This document shows, piece by piece, positions 1 to 7,069 of a stretch of 21,499 bases of DNA. The position numbers were made by a program, and so were the translations under genes. Origin of the DNA: Scatomorpha sp964345235 (GTDB lineage Bacteria; Bacillota; Clostridia; Oscillospirales; Oscillospiraceae); contig CAYFQE010000018.1 in NCBI GenBank assembly GCA_964345235.1, positions 1 to 21,499 on the forward strand, given 5' to 3'. The number at the start of each line of letters is the position of its first letter. Positions within the stretch are counted from its first letter, which is position 1. The notes under the pieces were generated by a model. It had not been told where the DNA came from. It saw only the letters and a list, made by a program, of their open reading frames with translations, and searched no databases.

Positions 1-55
1 CAGAGCTATTAAAAAGTTAAATACTAAAATGATATATAATTCTGCTTTTGCCTGA

Positions 56-1096
56 TTAGAACCCTGTCATGCGGTAGATAATAAACTCGTCGATGTCCGA
101 GTTGTCGGCGCGCTCTTCCGTCATACCCACAAGAATGCTCCCGTCAGGCATAAGCACAGCCGTGCTGAGCCACGGATAACGGACACCAAACAGATCCCTG
201 GCGCTTACAGTTCCGATGAAGGTGCCGTCGGGCTGCCAGAGGCACAGATTGCGCATATTGCCATCGAGCGCAATAAATCCGTTAGCTGTTTCGATTACTG
301 TCGTTATCGAGCCGAGACTGTCGGGTTCGCCGAACTTCGTACCGCCCAAAGTCATTTTAAGGTTTCCGCTCAAGTCATAAATAAAAATAGCCTGTTCTTT
401 CTTTTCGACCGGGTTTCCGCTGACAAAAATGTGGTTTTCGTTGATGCTAAGGCTTCTTATGACTTCTACTTCCGCAAACTTCCACGCTTCTTTTTTCATT
501 GTGCCGTTGCCCAATGTAATCTTGTCTACATCAGGTCCGCTGAACCAGGATATGCCCCACTCTCCCGAAGGGTGCATTGCAACTTTTCTGGGGCCTTTAT
601 GAGAAAATATCTGTTTGTTGTTCTCAAAGGCAATAAAATCGCGCATAAAACGCGAGACATAAAGAATGCCGTTTTTGTCTGTGCAAATTCTCTCGTATTC
701 ATCACCGATGTTCAGTTCGTTTTCCAGCGCAAACTTGTTGTTTTTAAGGCTGAATTCTTTTACCTCGCCGTCTGTAATAGCATAATACTTGTCACCGGCA
801 ACGGCCAAATAGGCATCAAAAATATCATCCACAACAACAGGTTCTTCAAAAGCTATCCACTCTGCGCTGAGTGTGAAACTTCCGACCATTTTGCTGAAAG
901 AGCCGCCTTTATAGGGCTCGCCGCCCTCGGAAGCGCTTCCCGTGGATTCGGGCTCGGCTGATTCCTCGGGCGCAGCTGTTTCTTCGGATTTACTTACATT
1001 GGCCGAAGGCTCGGCCGCCTTGTCGCCACCGCCGCAAGCGGAAAGCATCGATACCGCAAGAAGCAGTACAAGTAATAGGGCAAGGGTTTTCTTCAT
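56..1096 (-). CDS. Secreted lipoprotein with beta-propeller-like repeats, function unknown
   Basis: The protein (346 aa) begins MKKTLALLL and has a hydrophobic signal ending in the lipobox L18-S19-A20-C21, so it should be anchored on the outer face of the membrane. A linker rich in Glu, Ser, Ala and Pro (about residues 25-65) follows. The remainder has recurring short strands of the type TDKNGILYVS, DLSGNLKMTL, QPDGTFIGTV and MPDGSILVGM, which look like NHL/YWTD-type propeller blades. I do not recognise a specific family. The start at 1096 is chosen because TCCTCCA on the plus strand (1104-1110) gives a GGAGG ribosome binding site 7 bases upstream; a longer in-frame start would lie inside that site. 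It is divergent from the HicB gene. The 55 bases beyond its stop hold nothing I can identify. Confidence 0.8.
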   Translation of the reverse strand: MKKTLALLLVLLLAVSMLSACGGGDKAAEPSANVSKSEETAAPEESAEPESTGSASEGGEPYKGGSFSKMVGSFTLSAEWIAFEEPVVVDDIFDAYLAVAGDKYYAITDGEVKEFSLKNNKFALENELNIGDEYERICTDKNGILYVSRFMRDFIAFENNKQIFSHKGPRKVAMHPSGEWGISWFSGPDVDKITLGNGTMKKEAWKFAEVEVIRSLSINENHIFVSGNPVEKKEQAIFIYDLSGNLKMTLGGTKFGEPDSLGSITTVIETANGFIALDGNMRNLCLWQPDGTFIGTVSARDLFGVRYPWLSTAVLMPDGSILVGMTEERADNSDIDEFIIYRMTGF

Positions 1097-1381
1097 AACA
1101 AAATCCTCCATAAATTCAATTTTTACAACTTTTGTATCTTGCTCGATAATTAATGCTTGTATAAGGAACAGATATCTTGCTTACTTAAACTAATAATATT
1201 TGTTTTTTAGGATATTGTCAATTAAAGACGGTGTCATTGCCTTAAGCTTTTTTCATAAAAGCGGGAAGAAGTTAATTTTTTTGAAAAGGGATTGACAATG
1301 CGCATAAAAGACACATAACAATATTCGCAGAAAGGTCGGGAAGATAAGAACATAATTGCGTTTACAAAGGAGATATTAAGA

Positions 1382-1780
1382 ATGAAAAGAGCATATCCCA
1401 TTATTATGACAAAAGGAAAAGAACATATCGTGGTATTTGTTCCGGATTTTAATATCAATACACAAGGCACAGATATCCCGAATGCAATCGAAATGGCGCG
1501 TGATGCTATTGGAATTATGGGAATTGATATGCAAGATGACGGCGAAGCATTGCCGAAAGTGTCGAATTTTATGGAGATTAAGGCCGAAGCTCTGCACGGC
1601 GGCGTAGTTTCACTAGTTGATGTTGATTTCGCAGAGTATCGCAGAAAGAACGACTTACGAGCTGTTAGAAAAAATTGCACAATCCCTTCGTGGCTTAACT
1701 TTGAAGCAGAGCGAGCCGGATTGAATTTTTCTGCCATACTGCAAGCGGCACTTAAAAGCGAATTGAGCATAAAAAGATAG
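1382..1780 (+). CDS. HicB-family antitoxin-like protein (solitary)
   Basis: The 132-aa protein starts MKRAYPIIMTKGKEHIVVFVP and shows the HicB partial RNase H-like fold pattern: a strand, VPDF, then a helix with AIEMARDAIG. The C-terminal tail (about residues 95-130, KNCTIPSWLNFEAERAGLNF) looks like a ribbon-helix-helix or short DNA-binding segment, as in longer HicB proteins. HicB normally neutralises the HicA mRNA interferase and autorepresses the pair. I find no HicA-like reading frame in 1097-1381 or 1781-1980, so it appears to be an orphan. AGGAG lies about 10 bases before the ATG. A TTGACA at 1292-1297 with a weak TAACAA at 1316-1321 (18-bp spacer) is a candidate promoter. The terminator at 1819-1855 follows directly. 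Family assignment is good; a toxin-antitoxin role is unproven without a partner. Confidence 0.8.
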   Translation: MKRAYPIIMTKGKEHIVVFVPDFNINTQGTDIPNAIEMARDAIGIMGIDMQDDGEALPKVSNFMEIKAEALHGGVVSLVDVDFAEYRRKNDLRAVRKNCTIPSWLNFEAERAGLNFSAILQAALKSELSIKR

Positions 1781-1818
1781 AGCTTGTGTTTTAACGACAG
1801 ACAAGCAAGTAAAAATAT

Positions 1819-1855
1819 AAGCTCTCGGGGCAATTCCCGGGGCTTTTTTGTTTTT
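1819..1855 (+). terminator. Rho-independent terminator after the HicB gene
   Basis: A GC-rich imperfect stem (AAGCTCTCGGG with CCCGGGGCTT, loop GCAATT) is followed directly by TTTTTTGTTTTT. It lies 39 bases after the HicB stop codon. Confidence 0.8.
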
Positions 1856-1943
1856 AGGGATGTCGTTTTGTACCACAGTTGTACCACGATTTATGACCAA
1901 TTTGGGATATTTTGGAGGATATCCGAACACTCCAAAAACATCA

Positions 1944-1977
1944 AAAGCCCTTGATTTTATAGAAAATCAAGGGCTTT
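1944..1977 (-). terminator. Hairpin terminator of tRNA-Ser
   Basis: A perfect 15-bp inverted repeat (AAAGCCCTTGATTTT and its complement, loop ATAG on the plus strand) begins 5 bases after the encoded CCA end of the tRNA. On the minus strand it runs into TGATGTTTTTGG. It is also the type of palindrome often left beside tRNA genes used as integration sites. Confidence 0.75.
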
Positions 1978-1982
1978 GGTCT

Positions 1983-2075
1983 TGGCGGAGAAGGAGGGAT
2001 TCGAACCCTCGAGGAGCTTTTGACCCCTACACGATTTCCAATCGTGCGCGCTCGACCGGACTACGCGACTTCTCC
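1983..2075 (-). tRNA. tRNA-Ser (anticodon GGA)
   Basis: Read on the minus strand, the gene has a 7-bp acceptor stem GGAGAAG/CTTCTCC, discriminator G and an encoded CCA at 1985-1983. The T arm is GAGGG-TTCGAAT-CCCTC. The anticodon arm is CACGA-TTGGAAA-TCGTG with anticodon GGA. A long variable arm (GGGGTCAAAAGCTCCTC region) is typical of class II serine tRNAs. The length is 93 nt with CCA. It reads UCC/UCU codons. A sigma-A promoter lies upstream (2108-2136) and a hairpin terminator downstream, so it is a single-gene unit. Confidence 0.96.
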
Positions 2076-2107
2076 AAAAATAACGCTCCGTCAATGGACG
2101 CTCAACT

Positions 2108-2136
2108 ATAATAATAAAAAATAGCCGTCTTGTCAA
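2108..2136 (-). promoter_or_regulatory. Sigma-A promoter of tRNA-Ser
   Basis: On the minus strand there is a perfect TTGACA -35 box (plus-strand 2131-2136), a 17-bp spacer and TATTAT as -10 box (2108-2113). Transcription should start about 25 bases before the mature tRNA 5' end. Confidence 0.8.
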
Positions 2137-2225
2137 TCAAAATTATTATGGTCTTGGTAAGAGCAGGGCTAAAAGAAGAAAAAAAGTTAAATAGAAAAAG
2201 AATTGAACTAAATACTGAAAAAACA

Positions 2226-2254
2226 TTGAAAATTCTCGCAAAATTAGGTACAAT
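2226..2254 (+). promoter_or_regulatory. Sigma-A promoter of the xanthine phosphoribosyltransferase gene
   Basis: TTGAAA (2226-2231), a 17-bp spacer and TACAAT (2249-2254) match the sigma-A consensus well. The predicted transcript starts near 2261, leaving a short leader with no room for a riboswitch. The leader position also argues for the downstream TTG start of the gene. Confidence 0.75.
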
Positions 2255-2287
2255 GACTATGTAATTTTTGTGGCGAGGCTGATAAAC

Positions 2288-2860
2288 TTGGAAAGGCTCA
2301 AAGAGCGGATAAAAACCGAGGGAAGAGTGCTCGGAAGCGAAATTCTCAAGGTTGATTCATTTCTAAATCACCAAATGGACCCGCTGCTTTTTGAAGAAAT
2401 GGCAGAGGAGTTTTACAGGGAGTATAAAGACTGCGGAGTAAATAAAATTCTCACCATCGAGGCCTCCGGTATAGGAGTTGCGTGCATGACAGGTCTGAAG
2501 TTTAAGGCTCCGGTTCTTTTTGCCAAGAAGTCCCGCTCCCGTGTTTCCGATAGCGAAAACTACAGCGCCGAGGTTGAGTCTTTCACCCACGGATGCGTAA
2601 ACAATGTTTTCGTGAGCAAACGCTATTTAGGCCCCGGAGATAAAGTCCTTGTTATCGACGACTTTTTGGCAAACGGCGAAGCCCTGAAAGGCCTTTTCGA
2701 AATCTGCCGCTTGGCGGGAGCCGAGCTTGTGGGCGCCGGAATCGTTATCGAAAAGGCTTTCCAGCCCGGCGGAGATAATCTCCGCTCTCAAGGCTACAAA
2801 ATCTACTCACTCGCCCGAGTCGCCTCGATGAGCGAGAGCGAGGGTGTCAAGTTCGCATAG
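2288..2860 (+). CDS. xpt: Xanthine phosphoribosyltransferase
   Basis: This enzyme converts xanthine and PRPP to XMP in cytosolic purine salvage. The type I PRTase pattern is clear: VDSFLNHQMDP near the N-terminus, TIEASGIGVACMTGLK, the PRPP-binding loop VLVIDDFLANGEAL, and GIVIEKAFQPG, which are hallmarks of Xpt. From TTG at 2288 the product is 190 aa and begins MERLKERI, colinear with the MEALKRKI start I recall for Bacillus Xpt. A GAGG (2274-2277) lies 10 bases upstream. The in-frame GTG at 2270 would add six residues but has no ribosome binding site and lies very close to the predicted transcription start. It sits just upstream of a purine riboswitch and a nucleoside importer. No terminator is visible after it, so it may be co-transcribed with them. 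Confidence 0.93.
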   Translation: MERLKERIKTEGRVLGSEILKVDSFLNHQMDPLLFEEMAEEFYREYKDCGVNKILTIEASGIGVACMTGLKFKAPVLFAKKSRSRVSDSENYSAEVESFTHGCVNNVFVSKRYLGPGDKVLVIDDFLANGEALKGLFEICRLAGAELVGAGIVIEKAFQPGGDNLRSQGYKIYSLARVASMSESEGVKFA

Positions 2861-2884
2861 TTTTTAAACACCAAACTTAATAAA

Positions 2885-2960
2885 AAGCATTCGATATATT
2901 TCGGGGGAAACGGCCCCGATGTCTCTACCCGGCGACCTATTTGCCGGACTATCGATGAAA
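2885..2960 (+). promoter_or_regulatory. Purine riboswitch aptamer, guanine type
   Basis: The three-way junction can be drawn directly. P1 is TCGATA (2891-2896) with TATCGA (2950-2955). P2 is TCGGGG (2901-2906) with CCCCGA (2914-2919), loop GAAACGG. J2/3 is TGTCTCTAC (2920-2928). P3 is CCGGCG (2929-2934) with TGCCGG (2942-2947), loop ACCTATT. Loop bases GG (2912-2913) can pair with CC (2936-2937), the known loop-loop contact. The specificity base corresponding to position 74 is C2949 (GACTAT), which in this family selects guanine-like ligands rather than adenine. J2/3 reads GTCTCTACC where GTTTCTACC is usual, a change at the normally flexible position 48. It precedes a nucleoside importer, the expected target. 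Confidence 0.88.
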
Positions 2961-2965
2961 AATTG

Positions 2966-3008
2966 GCGTTTTGTCTTTTCATCGTAAGTAGGGGCAAAAC
3001 GCATTTTT
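2966..3008 (+). terminator. Riboswitch-controlled transcription terminator
   Basis: GCGTTTTG (2966-2973) pairs with CAAAACGC (2995-3002) and is followed by ATTTTTAA. A competing antiterminator is visible: CGATGAAAA (2953-2961), which includes the 3' strand of P1, is perfectly complementary to TTTTCATCG (2976-2984). Ligand binding should hold P1 closed and let the terminator form, so the importer is switched off when guanine is plentiful. Confidence 0.82.
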
Positions 3009-3061
3009 AATGCTCTCCATCCCCAAAGGGGTTTGAGATAAATTATTTGGAGGAAGTCAGA

Positions 3062-4363
3062 ATGAAAAAGTTTCTAGCAATCCTGTTAACCCTAATCATG
3101 GTTCTCTCGCTCGCAGCCTGCGGAGCCGAGAAGCCCGCCGAGCCCAAGGCAACCGAGGATGCAAAAACCGAGGAGCCCAAGGAATTGACACTCAGCGAGA
3201 AGATAAGCGCCAGTCTCGATAAGCCCGCCGATACGGAGTTTGTTAAAGAGGCTGTCGCAGACGGAACTTTTAAAGTCGGTTTCATCCTGCTCCACAACGA
3301 GCAGATCGGCTATGACGCCGCCCACATCGAGGGCATAAAAGGCGCCATGGAAGCTCTTGGAATCAAAGAAGACCAGGTCGTCTTCAAGTATGATGTTCCC
3401 GAAAACGAAAAGTGCTACGATGCAGCTGTTGACCTTGCAGAGGAAGGCTGCAACATCATCTTTGCAAATAGCTTCGGACATGAGAGCCATCTCATGCAGG
3501 CCGCCGAAGAGTATCCCGACATTCTCTTCTGCCACGCTTCCGGCCAAAGCGCAGCAACAAGCGAACTTCCCAACTTTGTAAACTTCTTCACCAAGGTATT
3601 CGAGTCCCGCTATGTTTCCGGCGTTGTTGCCGGCATGAAGCTCAAGGAGCTCATGGATGCAGGCAAGGTTGAAGACCCCTATGTCGGCTATGTCGGCGCC
3701 TATCCCTATGCCGAGGTCGTTTCGGGCTACACGGCGTTCCTGCTCGGAATCAGAAGCATAGTTCCCGAAGCACACATGGATGTCACATTCACAAACAGCT
3801 GGGCAGATATAACAGCCGAGGGAGAAGCTGCAAACGCTCTCATGAGCAAGGGCTGTGTCCTCATCGGCCAGCACGCCGATACAACAGGCGCGCCCACAGC
3901 AGTTCAGGCAGCTCTCGATTCCGGCAAGGTAGTTTACTGCGTAGGCTACAATGTCGATATGCTCTCCGTTGCTCCTCAGGCAGCCCTCACCAGCGCACAG
4001 AACATTTGGGCAGCCGCCTACACCTCCATACTCGACAAGGCCATGAAGGGCGAGGGCGTTCCCCGCAACACAGCCTTCGGTTTCGAGAATGACGGCGTAA
4101 AGATCTCCGAGCTCGGCGAAAGCTGCGCCGAAGGCACAGCCGAGAAGGTTGCCGAAGTCATCGCAGCCATCAAGAGCGGCGAGCTTAGAGTTTTCGATTG
4201 CAACAGCTTCACCGTTGGCGGCAAGGCTCTCGAGAGCTACGACAAGTCCTATGGATTCGACGGACTTGAGCTCATCTGGGACGGCTACTTCCACGAGTCC
4301 GAGCTTCTCTCGGCTCCTCTCTTCGATATAGAGATCGACGGCATAACCAAGCTGGCGAAGTAA
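3062..4363 (+). CDS. BMP-family nucleoside ABC transporter substrate-binding lipoprotein
   Basis: This is the extracellular binding component of a purine nucleoside importer of the PnrA/BmpA (NupN-like) family. The 433-aa product has a signal ending in lipobox L17-A18-A19-C20 and a Lys/Glu/Pro-rich linker to about residue 45. The BMP domain begins at FKVGFILLHNEQIGYDAAHIEGI. Family features include the NIIFANSFGHESH and VSGVVAGM segments, and YVGYVGAYPYAEVVSGYTAFLLG before TFTNSW. The start at 3062 is set by GGAGGA (3049-3054), 7 bases upstream; an earlier in-frame ATG overlaps this site. Expression is governed by the upstream purine riboswitch. A strong hairpin after the gene should let it be made in excess over the membrane subunits. 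The specific ligand (guanosine, inosine or similar) is inferred from the riboswitch. Confidence 0.93.
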   Translation: MKKFLAILLTLIMVLSLAACGAEKPAEPKATEDAKTEEPKELTLSEKISASLDKPADTEFVKEAVADGTFKVGFILLHNEQIGYDAAHIEGIKGAMEALGIKEDQVVFKYDVPENEKCYDAAVDLAEEGCNIIFANSFGHESHLMQAAEEYPDILFCHASGQSAATSELPNFVNFFTKVFESRYVSGVVAGMKLKELMDAGKVEDPYVGYVGAYPYAEVVSGYTAFLLGIRSIVPEAHMDVTFTNSWADITAEGEAANALMSKGCVLIGQHADTTGAPTAVQAALDSGKVVYCVGYNVDMLSVAPQAALTSAQNIWAAAYTSILDKAMKGEGVPRNTAFGFENDGVKISELGESCAEGTAEKVAEVIAAIKSGELRVFDCNSFTVGGKALESYDKSYGFDGLELIWDGYFHESELLSAPLFDIEIDGITKLAK

Positions 4364-4384
4364 GCAAAAGAGTTCATTAGATTG

Positions 4385-4412
4385 GGAAAGCCGCAATCGC
4401 GGCTTTCCTTTT
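4385..4412 (+). terminator. Internal attenuating hairpin between lipoprotein and ATPase genes
   Basis: GGAAAGCCGC (4385-4394) and GCGGCTTTCC (4399-4408) form a perfect 10-bp stem with loop AATC, followed by TTTTAT. The downstream ATPase starts only 22 bases later and has no evident promoter. It probably acts as a partial terminator that sets subunit stoichiometry. Confidence 0.75.
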
Positions 4413-4434
4413 ATAAGTTATCGGGGGTTTATAA

Positions 4435-5979
4435 GTGGAAAAAATCATGGATGCAGCCGTATGCATGCGCAACATAAGCAAGAGCTTTGGTTCAACGCTT
4501 GCAAACGACAAAATCTGGTTGAATATATATAAAGGAGAAATCTTGGCTCTGCTGGGCGAAAACGGCAGCGGCAAGACCACTCTTATGAACATGCTCTCGG
4601 GCATATACTATCCCGACGAGGGCGAGATATTTGTAAACGGAAAGCTTTGCTCAATCCGCAGTCCGAAGGATGCCTTCGATCTCGGCATAGGCATGATACA
4701 TCAGCACTTCAAGCTGGTTGATGTCTTCACTGCGGCCGAAAACATTGTCCTCGGTCTTAAGGAAAAGGGCAAGCTCGACATGAAAGCGGCCTATAAACGC
4801 ATAGAAGAGATTTGCGAGCGTTACGGCTTCGATATAAAGCCCGAGCAGAAAATATACGATATGAGCGTTTCTCAAAAGCAGACCGTCGAGATTGTCAAGG
4901 TGCTCTACAGAGGCGCAGATATTCTCATACTCGACGAGCCCACAGCGGTTTTAACGCCGCAGGAAACGGAAAAACTCTTCAAAATTCTTCGCAACATGCG
5001 CGACGACGGCAAGGCCATAGTCATAATTACGCACAAGATGAACGAGGTCGAAGAGCTCTCCGACAGAGTTGCGATTTTGCGTCAGGGGCGCTTTGTGGGC
5101 GACAGCAAGACAAAAGACACCAACCCCCAGGAAATGACGAACATGATGGTAGGAAGAGCCGTCAGCCTAAATATAAACAGGCCCGTGCCGCAAAACCCCG
5201 AGCCGCGCCTGATTGTCGAAAACCTTTCGGTTGCCGATATCGACGGCATTTACAGACTTAAAGACATCTCATTCACAGCCTATTCGGGCGAAGTGCTCGG
5301 CATTGCGGGCATATCCGGATCGGGACAAAAGGAGCTTTTAGAGTCGATAGCGGGGCTTCAGCCCAGCAAAAGCGGCAAAATTACCTATATAGCTCCCGAA
5401 ACGGCCGAACGGACGGAACTTATCGGTAAAGACCCCAAGTCAATCTCCGATCTCGGCATAGCTTTCTCTTTTGTGCCCGAAGACAGACTGGGCATGGGAC
5501 TTGTGGGCAATATGGACCTCACCTATAATATGATGCTCCGCAGTTTCAGAAAGGGCATAGGCCCCTTCACCGATATAAGAGAGCCCAAGGAGCTGGCCGC
5601 CAAGGTTGTAAGGGAGCTCGAGGTCAGCACTCCCAGCTTCGAAACGCCCGTGCGTCGGCTCTCGGGCGGCAATGTTCAAAAAATTCTCGTCGGCCGCGAG
5701 ATATCCTCCGCGCCGACAGTCCTCATGACGGCCTACGCCGTAAGAGGACTCGATATAAACTCTTCATACACAATCTACGACCTTATCAATCGGCAAAAAG
5801 AGCGCGGAGTCGCCGTTCTGTATGTCGGCGAGGACCTCGATGTTCTAATCGAGCTCTGCGACAGAATCCTTGTCCTCTGCGGCGGCGAGCTTTCGGCTAT
5901 TTTAGACGGAAGAAGCACAAACAAAAACGAAGTCGGAATGATGATGACCAGAATGAAAGGAGGACGGACCGGTGATTAA
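4435..5979 (+). CDS. Nucleoside ABC transporter ATP-binding protein (two ABC domains)
   Basis: This 514-aa cytoplasmic protein has two fused nucleotide-binding domains, as in NupO/YufO and sugar importers of the RbsA type. Domain 1 has Walker A GENGSGKTT (41-49), a Q-loop near MIHQHFKLV, the signature region MSVSQKQTVEIVK and Walker B ILILDEPTAVLTPQE with the switch ITHKMNEV. Domain 2 has a degenerate P-loop (GISGSGQKELLE), the signature RLSGGNVQK and RGLDINSSY, the usual asymmetry in this family. In domain 1 the signature glycine of LSVGQ is Ser. The start is GTG at 4435, with GGGGG 7 bases before it; ATG at 4447 is an alternative. The stop overlaps the next gene by 8 bases, indicating translational coupling. 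It powers the two following permeases. Confidence 0.93.
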   Translation: MEKIMDAAVCMRNISKSFGSTLANDKIWLNIYKGEILALLGENGSGKTTLMNMLSGIYYPDEGEIFVNGKLCSIRSPKDAFDLGIGMIHQHFKLVDVFTAAENIVLGLKEKGKLDMKAAYKRIEEICERYGFDIKPEQKIYDMSVSQKQTVEIVKVLYRGADILILDEPTAVLTPQETEKLFKILRNMRDDGKAIVIITHKMNEVEELSDRVAILRQGRFVGDSKTKDTNPQEMTNMMVGRAVSLNINRPVPQNPEPRLIVENLSVADIDGIYRLKDISFTAYSGEVLGIAGISGSGQKELLESIAGLQPSKSGKITYIAPETAERTELIGKDPKSISDLGIAFSFVPEDRLGMGLVGNMDLTYNMMLRSFRKGIGPFTDIREPKELAAKVVRELEVSTPSFETPVRRLSGGNVQKILVGREISSAPTVLMTAYAVRGLDINSSYTIYDLINRQKERGVAVLYVGEDLDVLIELCDRILVLCGGELSAILDGRSTNKNEVGMMMTRMKGGRTGD

Positions 5980-7069
5980 AGAACCCTTTATCCGCATCTC
6001 CAAGAGAACAGAGGTAAACAGATACTATGCTTGGGGAGTAAGGGGAATTTCCCTTATTTTAGCGCTTTTAGCCTGCGCCGTAGTCATCTATGCCATGGTA
6101 AAGCTTAATCCCCTAAGGGTCTATGCGGCCATGTGGAAGGGCGCCTTCGGCACGGGCAAAAGAACTTGGGTGCTTATCCGCGATGTTATGACCCTCCTCT
6201 GCATCGGAGTCGGCCTTGCGCCCGCCTTTAAGATGCGATTTTGGAACATCGGCGCCGAGGGTCAAATGTTAATCGGCGGCATAGTCACGGCGGCCATAAT
6301 GATTTATGTGGGCGACAAGCTCTCCACACCGCTGATGCTCGCCCTCATGTTTGTCACAAGCGCGGTTGCAGGCGCTCTCTGGGGCTTCATTCCCGCCTTT
6401 TTTAAGGCAAAATTCGGCACAAACGAAACACTTTTCACACTAATGATGAACTACATAGCGATTCAGCTTACCTCGTTCTGTGTTTCACTCTGGGAAAACC
6501 CCTACGGCTCAAACTCCGTCGGTATAATAAACCGCGGAAGCAAAGCCGGCTGGTTTCCCGCCATTTTCGGAGAGCAGTATGTTCTCAATGTAATAATAGT
6601 TATGGCAATCACGCTTATTGTCTATGTCTACCTCAAAAAATCCAAGCACGGCTACGAGGTTGCGGTCACGGGCGAGAGCGTGAGAACGGCGCAGTACATA
6701 GGCATAAATGTTCCCCTTGTCACGATGCGCACAATGGCCTTTTCGGGCGCCATCGGTGCAATAGCGGGCTTTATCGCAGTTTCGGGCGCGAGCCATACAA
6801 TCTCAACCTCAACTGCGGGCGGCCGCGGATTTACGGGCATTATCGTGGCGTGGCTTGCCAAGTTCAACACCTTCACCATGATTCTGGTTTCTTTCCTTCT
6901 GGTGTTTTTAGAAAAAGGCGCCTCGCAGATAGCCTCTCAGTTCGACTTAAACGACTACGCCTCGGGCATGATTAAGGGCATCATTCTCTTCTTCATACTG
7001 GGTTCGGAGTTTTTCATAGAATACAAAATCAAATTCAGGGAGCGTAAAAAGGAGGTGCTGAGCGAATGA
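5972..7069 (+). CDS. Nucleoside ABC transporter permease (NupP-like)
   Basis: The 365-aa integral membrane protein has a short cytoplasmic N-terminus, a first membrane span at about residues 27-46 and roughly 8-9 further spans, matching the BPD_transp_2 family (branched-chain amino acid/ribose/nucleoside permeases). Family landmarks are MRFWNIGAEGQMLIGG, AKFGTNETLFTLMMNYIA and the EAA-like cytoplasmic loop GESVRTAQYIGINV. The GTG start overlaps the ATPase stop and is preceded by AGGAGG (5959-5964). It overlaps the next permease by 4 bases (ATGA). It is one half of the heterodimeric membrane channel. Confidence 0.92.
   Translation: MIKEPFIRISKRTEVNRYYAWGVRGISLILALLACAVVIYAMVKLNPLRVYAAMWKGAFGTGKRTWVLIRDVMTLLCIGVGLAPAFKMRFWNIGAEGQMLIGGIVTAAIMIYVGDKLSTPLMLALMFVTSAVAGALWGFIPAFFKAKFGTNETLFTLMMNYIAIQLTSFCVSLWENPYGSNSVGIINRGSKAGWFPAIFGEQYVLNVIIVMAITLIVYVYLKKSKHGYEVAVTGESVRTAQYIGINVPLVTMRTMAFSGAIGAIAGFIAVSGASHTISTSTAGGRGFTGIIVAWLAKFNTFTMILVSFLLVFLEKGASQIASQFDLNDYASGMIKGIILFFILGSEFFIEYKIKFRERKKEVLSE

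Noticed and set aside
1234..1381. Possible HicA toxin upstream of the HicB gene (short frame ending HKSGKKLIFLKRD)
   Set aside because: It has no start with a ribosome binding site and lacks the HicA residues expected (GSHH, VPxHxxxE). It is too short for a toxin.
1848..2111. Plus-strand frame reading RRRDSNPRGAFDPYTIS
   Set aside because: This is the familiar translation artefact of the reverse strand of a serine tRNA gene; the tRNA folds perfectly on the minus strand.
2100..2287. Purine riboswitch upstream of xpt
   Set aside because: A sigma-A promoter at 2226-2254 leaves a leader of under 30 bases, and no J2/3 GTTTCTACC-like strand exists in the region.
3092..4396. A 434-codon open frame on the minus strand opposite the BMP lipoprotein gene
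   Set aside because: It is antisense to a well-recognised gene with signal peptide, ribosome binding site and riboswitch. Its Cys/Leu/Gly-rich composition is what the codon bias of the real gene produces in that frame.
5281..5345. Broken Walker A in the second ATPase domain as evidence of a defective gene
   Set aside because: A degenerate second P-loop (GISGSGQKEL) and the RGLD form of Walker B are normal for this double-ATPase family.
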